NCBI RefSeq assembly: GCF_029977985.1
Contig: NZ_JARKOT010000059.1
Location: 1-34,620 of the forward strand
Direction of reading: 5' to 3'
Source: Propioniciclava sp.
Lineage (GTDB): Bacteria > Actinomycetota > Actinomycetes > Propionibacteriales > Propionibacteriaceae
DNA: 34,620 nt
This document shows positions 15,917 through 23,495 of the stretch, piece after piece (within the stretch, counting starts at the first letter, position 1; each line of letters opens with the position of its first letter). Both the position numbers and the translations under genes were made by a program. The notes under the pieces were generated by a model. It searched no databases, was not told the origin of the DNA, and worked only from the letters and a program-made list of their open reading frames with translations.

Positions 15917-16746
15917 TCAGCCCGCCACGACGGGGTTCACCTGCCGGCCCACACCCTCGATGGACACCGACACCACGTCGCCCACCGCCAGGTAGCGCGG
16001 GGGACGCCGCGCATGGCCGACGCCGCCCGGCGTCCCGGTGAGGATCAGGTCGCCGGGCCGGAGCCGCACGATCGTCGACGCGTAGGCCACGAGCGCGACC
16101 GGATCGAAGACGAGGTCGGCGGTCGTGTCGTCCTGGACCACACGCCGTTCACCTCCGTCGTGATCCGGCAGGCGGGCCGGACGCCGCCGGGCAGCTCGTC
16201 GGGGGTCACCAGCCACGGGCCGACCGGCGTCGACGACTCCCCGTTCTTCCCCTGCATCCATTCGTTGGTCCGGTTCTGCCAGTCCCGGCAGGTCGCGTCG
16301 TTCGCCACGCTGAACCCCGCGATCGCCGCCGCCGCGGCCTCGCCGTCCGCTCGCCGCACCTCGGCGCCCACGACCACCACCAGCTCGCCCTCCCAGTCGA
16401 ACTGGTCGGTCTCGACGGGCCGGGCCAGCGGGTCGCCGGCGCCGGTCAGGCTGTCGGCGAACTTGGTGAACAACGTGGGGAACGTGGGCAACGGCCGCCC
16501 CATCTCCTCGATGTGCCGCCGGCAGTTCAGGCCCACACAGATCACCTTGGACGGCTGGGGCACGAGCGGCGCGAACCGGGCCCCCTCGACGGGCCGCCGG
16601 CGGCCGGACGCCGTCGCCGTCCGCTCCCGCCAGTCGGGGCGGGCCAGCCACGCGCCGAGGTCGGGCGCGTTCAGCTCGACGAGGGCGTCGTCGTCCACGC
16701 GGACGGCCCGGGTTCCCGAGGGCGTCCGCAGCGTCGCCAGCCTCAT
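15917..16746 (-). pseudogene. Fumarylacetoacetate hydrolase family protein, frameshifted
   Basis: Two reading frames together make one normal-length FAH-family enzyme of about 276 residues. Frame one runs from ATG 16746 to about 16144 and includes ICVGLNCRRHIEEMG, the EGELVVVVG metal-binding strand and DWQNRTNEWMQGKNGE. The second frame resumes at about 16141 with VVQDDTTADLVF and ends LRPGDLILTGTPGGVG. The switch occurs at 16142-16143 after VNG and looks like a single missing base; without it the first frame runs on into an unrelated tail ending at 16045. The family hydrolyses or decarboxylates ring-cleavage products such as fumarylpyruvate. The start overlaps the RidA-like stop by ATGA. A sequencing error is possible but would have to fall in a gene of an operon whose first gene is also broken. 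Confidence 0.85.
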
Positions 16747-17171
16747 GCGGGCCTGCTCCCGGAGCCGATGACGGCGACGCCCTTAATCTCGATGAGCGCC
16801 TCGGGCTGCCACAGCCGGGTGATGCCGATGCCGGCCGCCGCGGGGTAGTCACGCCCGGCCATCTCGCGCCAGAGGCGTCCGATCTCGCGGCCGTGGGCCA
16901 GGTAGTCGTCGACGTCGGTGAGGAAGATCGTCACGTCGACAAGGTCCGCGGGTTCGCCGCCGGCCTGGCGGAGCGTGGCGAGCACGTTCCCGAAGGCCTG
17001 CGTGAACTGCTCGACGATGCCGCCGGGCACGATGTTCATGTCGGCGTCGAGAGCGGTCTGGCCGGCCAGGTAGACCACATCGCCGACCTTCGTGCCGTGG
17101 GCGAAGCCGGATGGCTTCGGCAGGCTCGGCGGGTTGATCGTCTCCTTGACCGGCCGCGGCGGGCTGGGCAT
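16743..17171 (-). CDS. RidA (YjgF/YER057c/UK114) family protein
   Basis: A 142-aa small trimeric-type protein. It has SGFAHGTKVGDVVYLAGQT, a QFTQAFGNVLATLRQAGG helix, VDVTIFLTDVDDY and the C-terminal strand ALIEIKGVAV. Canonical RidA imine deaminases have a conserved Pro-x-Arg before the last strands; here the corresponding segment reads YPAAAGIGITRL, so that Arg appears to be Ala. This places it among the Rid2-7-like paralogues, which are often embedded in catabolic operons, rather than RidA proper. A GAGGAGGAAG Shine-Dalgarno precedes the ATG at 17171. It lies between the thioesterase and FAH-family genes and is probably a minor enzyme of the same pathway. Confidence 0.88.
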   Translation of the reverse strand: MPSPPRPVKETINPPSLPKPSGFAHGTKVGDVVYLAGQTALDADMNIVPGGIVEQFTQAFGNVLATLRQAGGEPADLVDVTIFLTDVDDYLAHGREIGRLWREMAGRDYPAAAGIGITRLWQPEALIEIKGVAVIGSGSRPA

Positions 17172-17180
17172 GCTTCCTCC

Positions 17181-17230
17181 TCGATTCGGTTCAGTTCGGT
17201 TCAGTTCGGGTCAGGTCAGTTCGGGTCGGT
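17181..17230. repeat. Degenerate 10-bp tandem repeat (TCAGTTCGGT)
   Basis: About four to five degenerate 10-bp units related to TCAGTTCGGT run from 17181 to 17230. They cover the last codons and stop of the thioesterase gene and most of the 19-bp gap before the RidA Shine-Dalgarno. Because the unit is not a multiple of three, slippage would change the thioesterase C-terminus (now ending [11 protein letters not shown]). Confidence 0.7.
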
Positions 17231-17679
17231 CGGGGGTTCGGTTCCCGGGCGGGGTCGAGGGCCGCCGCGATGGTGGGCGGCCAGGGTGCCGCCCGTTCGG
17301 CCCCCGAGGGGACGTGCGCGGCCACGATCCGGCCGGACGCCGCTCGCCGCCGCGGTTCGCCGTCTCGAGCCTCGCCCCACACCTCGAAGGCGAAGGTGAT
17401 GGACGCCCGGCCCAGCTTCTCGACCGTGAGCGTGCACGTCACCTCCTGGTCGAAGTGCAGCGTGGCCGTGAAGTCGGCCTCCTGGTGCACCCGGGGCGCA
17501 GCCCAGAAGTACTCCTCGAGGACGCCGGCCTGCGCGAGGAGTGCCCGTTCGGCCGACTCGGCGAGGCGCCACACGAGGGCGTTGTGGTGGTGTCCCGACG
17601 CGTCGGTGTCGATCCACTCGACGCGCCGGGTCACCGTGGCGCTGAGGCCGCCCGCGGGGCGGGGTTCGGTGTTGGTCAT
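17191..17679 (-). CDS. Acyl-CoA thioesterase (hot-dog fold, 4HBT type)
   Basis: A 162-aa hot-dog-fold protein. The N-terminal strand-loop-helix [22 protein letters not shown] carries the catalytic-loop Asp and the HHN stretch expected of 4-hydroxybenzoyl-CoA thioesterase-like enzymes. [17 protein letters not shown] and [11 protein letters not shown] form the sheet. The last 35 residues are low-complexity and end in a short tandem repeat. The ATG at 17679 overlaps the stop of the OYE-like gene by ATGA. In the context of a salicylyl-CoA or aminobenzoyl-CoA type OYE domain, hydrolysis of an aromatic acyl-CoA (for example gentisyl-CoA) is a reasonable guess. Confidence 0.85.
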   Translation of the reverse strand: MTNTEPRPAGGLSATVTRRVEWIDTDASGHHHNALVWRLAESAERALLAQAGVLEEYFWAAPRVHQEADFTATLHFDQEVTCTLTVEKLGRASITFAFEVWGEARDGEPRRRAASGRIVAAHVPSGAERAAPWPPTIAAALDPAREPNPRPTRTDLTRTEPN

Positions 17680-18545
17680 GACCCCATCGTGACGCCCGGG
17701 GTCCAGCGCAGGTGGGTGGGCAGGCCGCGTCCCGTGTCGGGGCGCAGCAGTTCCAGCCGCGGCCGGATCGCGTCGGTGCGCGCGCTGGGCGGCTTGCGGC
17801 GCCCGGCCGCGTACGGCTTCGGCCACGCCACCCCTTCGCCCGCATAGCACTGGTCGGCTGCCGCGTGCAGCGTCCACTGCGGGTCGTAGAGGTGGGTGCG
17901 GCCGAGCGCGCACAGGTCGGCGCGGCCGGCCAGCAGGATGGAGTTGACGTCCTCCTGGCTCGAGATGGCGCCCACGGCGATGACGGCGGCCCGGCCGCCG
18001 TGTGCCTGGCGGATCCGGTCGGCGAACGGCGTCTGGTACGACCGGCCGAACGCAGGCTTCTCCTGCGAGACCACCTGGCCCGACGAGACGTGCACGAACT
18101 GGGCGCCGTGGTCGACGAAGGCGGTTGCGATCGCGACGGCGTCCGACTCGGTGTTGCCGCCCTCGGCCCAGTCGACCGCCGAGATGCGGACGCCGATGGC
18201 CCGGTCGGCGGGCCACACCGCCCGGAGGGCGTCGAACACCTCCAACGGGTAGCGCAACCGGTTCTCGGCGGAGCCGCCGTACTCGTCGGTGCGCTGGTTC
18301 GTGAGCGGCGACAGGAACGAGCTGAGCAGGTAGCCGTGCGGGCAGTGCAGTTCGAGCACGTCGAAGCCGGCGTCGCGTGCGCGCTCGGCGGCCGCGACGA
18401 ACTCGCCCTTGATGCTCGCCAGGTCGGCCGCGGTGGCCTCGCGCGGGGTCTGCGAGAACTCCTTGTAGGGCAGCGGGCTCGGGGCGACGAGTTCCCAGTT
18501 GCCCTCGGGCAGCGGCTCGTCCATGCCCTCCCACATGAGCTTCGT
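17676..18545 (-). pseudogene. Old Yellow Enzyme-type flavin oxidoreductase, N-terminally truncated
   Basis: A 286-residue frame from an internal ATG at 18536 matches the C-terminal two-thirds of an OYE-family NADH:flavin oxidoreductase: [76 protein letters not shown]. Homology-like sequence extends back only to Thr-Lys-Leu before that Met (about 18545). The first FMN-binding strand, the substrate-binding region and the L.HAGR segment are missing, and the stop of arsC lies just upstream at 18562. The internal pattern is that of the OYE half of bifunctional salicylyl-CoA/2-aminobenzoyl-CoA monooxygenase-reductases, so up to several hundred N-terminal residues may be lost. It is very unlikely to be active. 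Confidence 0.8.
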
Positions 18546-18561
18546 CTGAAGCCGGGTTGGG

Positions 18562-18975
18562 TCAGGCGTTGACGGGCTCGACCCCGAGGGAGTCGAGCAG
18601 GTCGAGCACGCGGCGCCTGATCTCGTCGCGGATGGGACGAACGGCGTCCAGCCCCTGCCCGGCCGGGTCGTCGAGAACCCAGTCCTCGTAGCGCTTGCCG
18701 GGGTAGAACGGACAGGTGTCGCCGCAGCCCATGGTGATGACGACGTCGGACGCCTCGACGGCCGCGCTGGTGAGGATCTTGGGCGTCTCGGCGGACAGGT
18801 CGATACCCTCCTCGGCCATGGCGGCCACGGCGGCGGGGTTCACCCGGTCGGCGGGCGCGGAACCGGCCGAGCGCACCTCGACAGCCCCGCCGCTGAGGTG
18901 GGTGAGGTAGGCGGCCGCCATCTGTGAGCGGCCGGCGTTGTGGATGCAGACGAACAGGACGGACGGTTTGCTCAC
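18562..18975 (-). CDS. arsC: Arsenate reductase ArsC (LMW-PTP family)
   Basis: A 137-aa low-molecular-weight phosphatase-fold arsenate reductase. The P-loop CIHNAGRS has nucleophile C10, and MGCGDTCP contributes C84 and C88, followed by the [10 protein letters not shown] and DDPAG signature. It reduces arsenate to arsenite. Actinobacterial relatives use mycothiol/mycoredoxin or thioredoxin, which the sequence alone does not decide. The GTG at 18973-18975 has AGGAGA about 6 nt upstream. It is divergent from the ArsR-ArsC fusion, sharing the promoter/operator at 19000-19030. Its stop lies 17 bp from the broken end of the OYE-like gene. Confidence 0.93.
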   Translation of the reverse strand: MSKPSVLFVCIHNAGRSQMAAAYLTHLSGGAVEVRSAGSAPADRVNPAAVAAMAEEGIDLSAETPKILTSAAVEASDVVITMGCGDTCPFYPGKRYEDWVLDDPAGQGLDAVRPIRDEIRRRVLDLLDSLGVEPVNA

Positions 18976-18999
18976 GGTGCTTCTCCTCAGAACGTGCCC

Positions 19000-19030
19000 T
19001 TGACAACTCCGATGCCTCAATCATAATTGA
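19000..19030 (+). promoter_or_regulatory. ars divergent promoter with ArsR-type operator
   Basis: TTGACA (19000-19005), a 16-bp spacer and CATAAT (19022-19027) form a good plus-strand promoter for the ArsR-ArsC fusion. The palindrome TCAAT-CATA-ATTGA (19017-19030) covers the -10 and resembles SmtB/ArsR operators. On the minus strand TATGAT (19025-19020) could be the -10 of arsC. One bound dimer could therefore repress both directions. Confidence 0.75.
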
Positions 19031-19061
19031 CTCAACTGTGGGTGAGGCAAGGGAGTGGCGC

Positions 19062-19724
19062 ATGCAGGACCGGGAGACACGGGCGCGGGCCTACGCCGCC
19101 CTCGGCGAGGTGAGCCGGCTCGCCATCGTCGAGGCGCTCGCCCACGGCGACCTGTCCTCCAGCGAGTTGAGTGTCCGCCTCGACATGCCGTCCAATCTCC
19201 TCGCCCACCATCTCGCCGTCCTCGCAGCGGCGGGCCTCGTCGCCCGCCACCGCTCCGAAGGCGACGGCCGCCGCACCTATGTGTCGCGCACGCCTGCCTG
19301 CAACGCGCTGCTCGGTGTCCCCCGGTCTGTCAAGCCGCGGAGGGTAGCCTTCGTCTGCTCGCAGAACTCGGCGCGGTCGCAGCTCGCCGAGGCCTACTGG
19401 CGCAGGGTCAGCGACGTGCCCGTCGTTTCGGCCGGCGTCCATCCGGCCGAACGCGTGCACCCGGGCGCCGTGGCCACCGGCGGACGCCACGGGCTCGACC
19501 TGACCCGTGCCCAGCCGAAGCTGGTGACCGACGTGCTGGAACCGGAGGATCTTGTCGTGGCCGTCTGCGACCGGGCTCACGAGGAACTGGACACGGCCCG
19601 GCTGCACTGGTCCATCCCCGATCCCGTGCGCGCGGGCGGGGAGCGCGCATTCGACGCCGCGTACGCCGACATCGCCGACCGGGCCCTCCGCATGGCCGGC
19701 AGTTTCGAAGGAGCGAACCCATGA
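19062..19724 (+). CDS. ArsR-family winged-helix regulator fused to LMW-PTP/ArsC-like domain
   Basis: A 220-aa two-domain protein. Residues 1-75 form an ArsR-like winged helix (ALGEVSRLAIVEALAHGDLSSSELSVRL, HHLAVLAAAGLVARHRSEGDGRRTYVS). Residues 93-215 form an LMW-phosphatase domain whose P-loop CSQNSARS has C99 and R105, with a later D187-P188. The classical ELCVCDL-type As(III) cysteine pair of ArsR is absent from the HTH; the only nearby cysteine is C80. The ATG at 19062 is preceded by AAGGGAG. The stop overlaps the next arsC start by ATGA. It probably represses the divergent ars promoter and may sense arsenate, phosphate or redox state through the fused domain. Confidence 0.85.
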   Translation: MQDRETRARAYAALGEVSRLAIVEALAHGDLSSSELSVRLDMPSNLLAHHLAVLAAAGLVARHRSEGDGRRTYVSRTPACNALLGVPRSVKPRRVAFVCSQNSARSQLAEAYWRRVSDVPVVSAGVHPAERVHPGAVATGGRHGLDLTRAQPKLVTDVLEPEDLVVAVCDRAHEELDTARLHWSIPDPVRAGGERAFDAAYADIADRALRMAGSFEGANP

Positions 19725-20383
19725 CCGACACGCCCATGGTCTCCCGGCGAACCTGGGAGAGCCTCCACATGGACGAGAGGATCGCCCTCAAGCGCGCGGC
19801 GGCGAACCTGGCCGACGAGTTCGGGGGGATCTACGGGGCGGAGACCATCGAGCGTTTCCTCGCGAGTTCGTTCGACCAGTTCTCGAGCCGGTCCACCATC
19901 ACGAAGTTCCTGCCGCTCCTGGCCGAGCGGTTCGCCCGCCAACGCCTGCGAGCCCTCGCGAAGGTCCAGGGGCTTCGCGATGACGGGCTGCCTGTGGTCC
20001 TCTTCCTCTGCACGCACAACGCGGGCCGGTCGCAGATGGCCCTGGGCTTCTTCCAGGCGCTTGCGGGTGATCGAGCCGTCGGGTGGTCGGGCGGGTCGGA
20101 GCCCGGCGTCGAGGTGAACCCCGGGGCAGTGGCGGCCATGGCCGAGCGCGGCATCGACCTGTCGAACGAGTTCCCCAAGCCCTGGACCGACGAGACCGTC
20201 CGGGCGGCCGATGTCGTCGTGACCATGGGGTGCGGGGACGCCTGTCCGGTTTTCCCGGGCAAGCGCTACGAGAACTGGGAGGTGGACGATCCGGCGGGCA
20301 AGTCGCTCGCGGACGTCCGGCCGATCCGCGACGAGCTCGAGCGACGGGTTCGCGACCTGCTGGGCCACCTCGGCATCGACTGA
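19721..20383 (+). CDS. arsC: Arsenate reductase with N-terminal three-helix domain
   Basis: A 220-aa protein. About 85 N-terminal residues form a helical domain (ALKRAAANLADEFGGIYGAE, TIERFLASSFDQF, FLPLLAERFARQRLRALA). They precede an ArsC domain with P-loop CTHNAGRS (C97), MGCGDACP and FPGKRYENWEVDDPAG. The same layout is known in actinobacterial arsenate reductases thought to use mycothiol. Its ATG at 19721 overlaps the fusion gene's stop and the gene ends the cassette. No ArsB, Acr3, ArsA or ArsI follows; lutABC begins 125 bp downstream. Confidence 0.9.
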   Translation: MTDTPMVSRRTWESLHMDERIALKRAAANLADEFGGIYGAETIERFLASSFDQFSSRSTITKFLPLLAERFARQRLRALAKVQGLRDDGLPVVLFLCTHNAGRSQMALGFFQALAGDRAVGWSGGSEPGVEVNPGAVAAMAERGIDLSNEFPKPWTDETVRAADVVVTMGCGDACPVFPGKRYENWEVDDPAGKSLADVRPIRDELERRVRDLLGHLGID

Positions 20384-20439
20384 CGCCGTCGGTGCAACCG
20401 CCGCGGCCGATTGGGGTGGTGCCACCGCGAGGCGCGCAA

Positions 20440-20445
20440 TACGCT
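20440..20445 (+). promoter_or_regulatory. Possible -10 box of lutABC
   Basis: AATACGCT places TACGCT at 20440-20445 in the 125-bp gap between arsC and lutA, giving a leader of roughly 55-60 nt before the ATG at 20509. No convincing -35 at the right distance was found. Confidence 0.3.
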
Positions 20446-20508
20446 CGGCGGGTACGCACTCGACCCCGGTGGCGGGCCGCGGACGAGTGGCGCGAGGAGG
20501 GAGCCCCC

Positions 20509-21291
20509 ATGGCAGGCCCGACGGTGGCGCTGTTCGCCACATGCGTCAACGACACGATGTTCCCCGAGACGCCCAAGGCGACGCTGCGGCTGCTCGAGCG
20601 GCTGGGGTGCACGGTGGAGTTCCCGCTGCAGCAGAGCTGTTGCGGCCAGCCGTTCACGAACACCGGCTACTACGCCGAGGCGATGGGGTCGGTGCGCAAC
20701 TTCGTCGACACGTTCGCCGACTACGACTACGTGGTGGGCCCGTCGGGGTCGTGCGTGGGGTCGGTGCGCGACCAGCACCCGCTGCTCGCCCACGAGCGCG
20801 GCGACGCGGCCCTGCGCGACGGCGTCGCCAAGGTCGTGGCCAAGACGCTCGACCTGAGCGAGTTCCTCGTCGACGTGCTCGGGGTCACCGACGTGGGCGC
20901 CTACTTCCCCCACACCGTCACGTATCACTCGACCTGCCACTCGCTGCGGGTCACGAAGGTCGGCGACCGGCCCTACCGCCTGCTGCAGGCGGTGAAGGGG
21001 CTCACGCTGGTCGACCTGCCCGGGAACCGCGAGTGCTGCGGCTTCGGCGGCACCTTCGCGGTGAAGAACCCCGACGTCTCGGTCGCCATGGGCGCCGACA
21101 AGGTGCGCGCCATCCTCGACACCCGCGCCGAGTACGTCGTCGCGGGCGACAACAGCTGCCTGCTCCACATCGGCGGCCTGCTGTCCCGCATGCGGGTGGG
21201 CGTGACCCCCATCCATCTCGCGGAGGTCCTCGCCCACACCGAGGACGCCGCGCTGGAGACCGCACCGGCGGCGTCCGGGGGTGCAGCATGA
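20509..21291 (+). CDS. lutA: Lactate utilisation protein LutA, (Fe-S)-binding
   Basis: A 260-aa cysteine-rich subunit of the LutABC L-lactate oxidation complex. It contains the two CCG-domain motifs QQSCCGQPFTNTG and RECCGFGGTFAVK, plus the intervening cysteine-containing segments GPSGSCVG and YHSTCHSLR. These bind heterodisulfide-reductase-type Fe-S clusters. The ATG at 20509 follows GCGAGGAGGGAG; the longer in-frame stretch upstream crosses the intergenic region and arsC. The stop overlaps lutB by ATGA. Confidence 0.93.
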   Translation: MAGPTVALFATCVNDTMFPETPKATLRLLERLGCTVEFPLQQSCCGQPFTNTGYYAEAMGSVRNFVDTFADYDYVVGPSGSCVGSVRDQHPLLAHERGDAALRDGVAKVVAKTLDLSEFLVDVLGVTDVGAYFPHTVTYHSTCHSLRVTKVGDRPYRLLQAVKGLTLVDLPGNRECCGFGGTFAVKNPDVSVAMGADKVRAILDTRAEYVVAGDNSCLLHIGGLLSRMRVGVTPIHLAEVLAHTEDAALETAPAASGGAA

Positions 21292-22838
21292 CCGAGACCA
21301 AGCGTTCCGGCTCCGACCTGCCCGAGGGTTCGCCCGTCGCCGTCACCACCGAGCGTCGGACGCCCGCGCCGCCGCCGGCCACGTTCATCGGCATGCCGAA
21401 GTTCCCCAAGGCGGCCAAGAAGTCGGTAGCGGACGCCCAACTGCGGCGGAACCTGCGGCACGCGACCACGGCGATCCGGGAGAAGCGCGAGCACGTGGTG
21501 GCCGAGGTGCCCAACTGGGAGGACCTGCGGCTGGCCGGCCAGGCCATCAAGGACCGGACGCTGCGCCACCTCGACCACTACCTCGTCCAGTTGGAGGAGT
21601 CGCTGACGCGGGCGGGCGCGACCGTCCACTGGGCGAACGACGCCGATGAGGCGAACCGCATCGTCATCCAGCTCACCCGCGCGGCCGGGGCCGACGAGGT
21701 CGTCAAGGTGAAGTCGATGGCCACCCAGGAGCTCGAACTCAATGAGGCCCTGGAAGAGGCGGGCATCGCCGCCTGGGAGACCGACCTCGCCGAACTCATC
21801 GTGCAGTTGGGTCACGACCGGCCGAGTCACATCCTCGTGCCGGCCATCCACCGGAACCGGTCGGAGGTGCGCGAGATCTTCCTGGAGGAGATGGGCCGCT
21901 ACGGCGCCCCCGCGCCCGACGATCTCACCGACGACCCCGCCCGGCTCGCCGAGGCCGCCCGGCTGCACCTGCGCGAGAAGTTCCTGCGGGCCAAGGTGGC
22001 CGTGTCGGGGGCGAACTTCGCCGTCGCCGAGTCGGGCACGCTCGTCGTGGTCGAATCCGAAGGCAACGGCCGCATGTGTCTGACGCTGCCCGAGACGCTG
22101 ATCTCGGTGGTGGGCATCGAGAAGGTCGTGCCGACGTTCGCCGACCTGGAGGTGTTCCTGCAGTTGTTGCCGCGCTCGTCGACGGCCGAGCGCATGAACC
22201 CCTACACGTCGACGTGGACCGGGGTCCGCCCGGGTGACGGCCCGCAGGACGTGCACGTCGTCCTCGTCGACAACGGCCGCACGAAGGTGCTCGCCGACGA
22301 GGTCGGCCGGCAGGCGCTGCGCTGCATCCGATGCTCGGCGTGCCTCAACATCTGTCCGGTCTACGAGCGGGCGGGCGGGCACGCGTACGGTTCGGTCTAC
22401 CCGGGACCCATCGGGGCCATCCTCACGCCCATGCTGCGCGGCCTCGACAGCCCGATCGACCGGTCGCTGCCCTACGCGTCCAGCCTGTGCGGGGCGTGCT
22501 ACGAGGTCTGCCCGGTGCGCATCAACATCCCCGAGGTGCTCGTGCACCTGCGCAACAAGGTCGTCGAGACCGAGAAGCGACCCACCGGCTGGGGCATCGC
22601 CATGAAGGTCGGCGGCTGGATGATGGGCAACGGCGGACGCCTCGGGCTCGCGTTGAAGGGGTCCGAGCTGGCGGGGCGTATCCTGCCCGGAGACCACCTG
22701 GGCGTCGTGCCCCTGCCCGGCCCGCCGGGCGCCTGGACGAACGCCCGCGACCTGCCCGTGCCCCCCACCCAGACCTTCCGGGACTGGTGGAAGGCCGAAC
22801 GCGGGAACCACAGCAACGACAAGGGAGAACAACGATGA
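21288..22838 (+). CDS. lutB: Lactate utilisation iron-sulfur protein LutB
   Basis: A 516-aa protein. An N-terminal LUD domain (about 90-330, with VKVKSMATQEL, GANFAVAESGTLVVVESEGNGR) is followed by a bacterial ferredoxin-like domain with clusters CIRCSACLNICPVY (from C346) and CGACYEVCPV (from C401), then a C-terminal helical domain. It acts in the cytoplasm with LutA and LutC, delivering electrons from lactate to the respiratory chain. It starts in the lutA stop and ends in the lutC start (both ATGA overlaps). Confidence 0.94.
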   Translation: MTETKRSGSDLPEGSPVAVTTERRTPAPPPATFIGMPKFPKAAKKSVADAQLRRNLRHATTAIREKREHVVAEVPNWEDLRLAGQAIKDRTLRHLDHYLVQLEESLTRAGATVHWANDADEANRIVIQLTRAAGADEVVKVKSMATQELELNEALEEAGIAAWETDLAELIVQLGHDRPSHILVPAIHRNRSEVREIFLEEMGRYGAPAPDDLTDDPARLAEAARLHLREKFLRAKVAVSGANFAVAESGTLVVVESEGNGRMCLTLPETLISVVGIEKVVPTFADLEVFLQLLPRSSTAERMNPYTSTWTGVRPGDGPQDVHVVLVDNGRTKVLADEVGRQALRCIRCSACLNICPVYERAGGHAYGSVYPGPIGAILTPMLRGLDSPIDRSLPYASSLCGACYEVCPVRINIPEVLVHLRNKVVETEKRPTGWGIAMKVGGWMMGNGGRLGLALKGSELAGRILPGDHLGVVPLPGPPGAWTNARDLPVPPTQTFRDWWKAERGNHSNDKGEQR

Positions 22839-23491
22839 GCAGCCGCGAGGCCATCCTCGGCCGCGTGCGGACCGCGCTGGCCGACGTGCCGCGCTCGACC
22901 CCCGAGGCCGACGTGCCGCTGAGCTGGGGCTACGGGGCGCCGACGATCCCCGAGACGGGCTTCGACCTGCTCGACCTGTTCGTCGAGCGGGTCGAGGACT
23001 ACCGCGCCGTCGTCGAGCGCTGCGGCCCCGGCGAGGTCGCCGGCCGCATCGCGGCGGCCCTCGGCGGCGTCGGGTCGGTCGTCCTGCCCTCCGGGGTGCC
23101 CGACGCGTGGCGGGACGCCGTCGGCGCGGCCGGACTGGAGCTCCGGGCCGACGAGCCGGCCCTGTCGCGCCGGGAACTGGACGCCACCGGTGCGGTCGTC
23201 ACGGGGGCGGCGGTGGGCATCGCCGAGACGGGCACGATCGTGCTCGACCACGGCCCCGACCAGGGCCGGCGCGCCCTGTCGCTCGTGCCCGACGTGCACG
23301 TGTGCGTCGTCCGCGCCGACCAGGTGGTGGGCGGCGTCCCCGAGGCGATCGTGCGCCTGGCGGACGCCGTGGCGTCCGGTGCGCCCCTGACCTGGATCAG
23401 CGGCCCCAGCGCCACGAGCGACATCGAGCTGCAGCGCGTCGAGGGCGTCCACGGCCCGCGGACGCTCCACGTGATCCTCGTGCAGGAGTAG
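22835..23491 (+). CDS. lutC: Lactate utilisation protein LutC (LUD domain)
   Basis: A 218-aa LUD-domain protein completing lutABC. It begins SSREAILGRVRTALADV and contains GAAVGIAETGTIVLDHGPDQGRRALSLVPD and the C-terminal ISGPSATSDIELQRVEGVHGPR, a LutC hallmark. The ATG at 22835 overlaps the lutB stop and has AAGGGAG upstream. No LutP permease or GntR-type LutR is in the window, so lactate transport and regulation are encoded elsewhere. It converges on the YdeI-like gene with 4 bp between stops. Confidence 0.93.
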   Translation: MSSREAILGRVRTALADVPRSTPEADVPLSWGYGAPTIPETGFDLLDLFVERVEDYRAVVERCGPGEVAGRIAAALGGVGSVVLPSGVPDAWRDAVGAAGLELRADEPALSRRELDATGAVVTGAAVGIAETGTIVLDHGPDQGRRALSLVPDVHVCVVRADQVVGGVPEAIVRLADAVASGAPLTWISGPSATSDIELQRVEGVHGPRTLHVILVQE

Positions 23492-23495
23492 GCGC

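Noticed and set aside
17676-18545. The OYE-like gene as a normal full-length oxidoreductase
   Set aside because: About a third of the domain, including the first FMN-binding strand, is missing, and similarity stops abruptly next to arsC.
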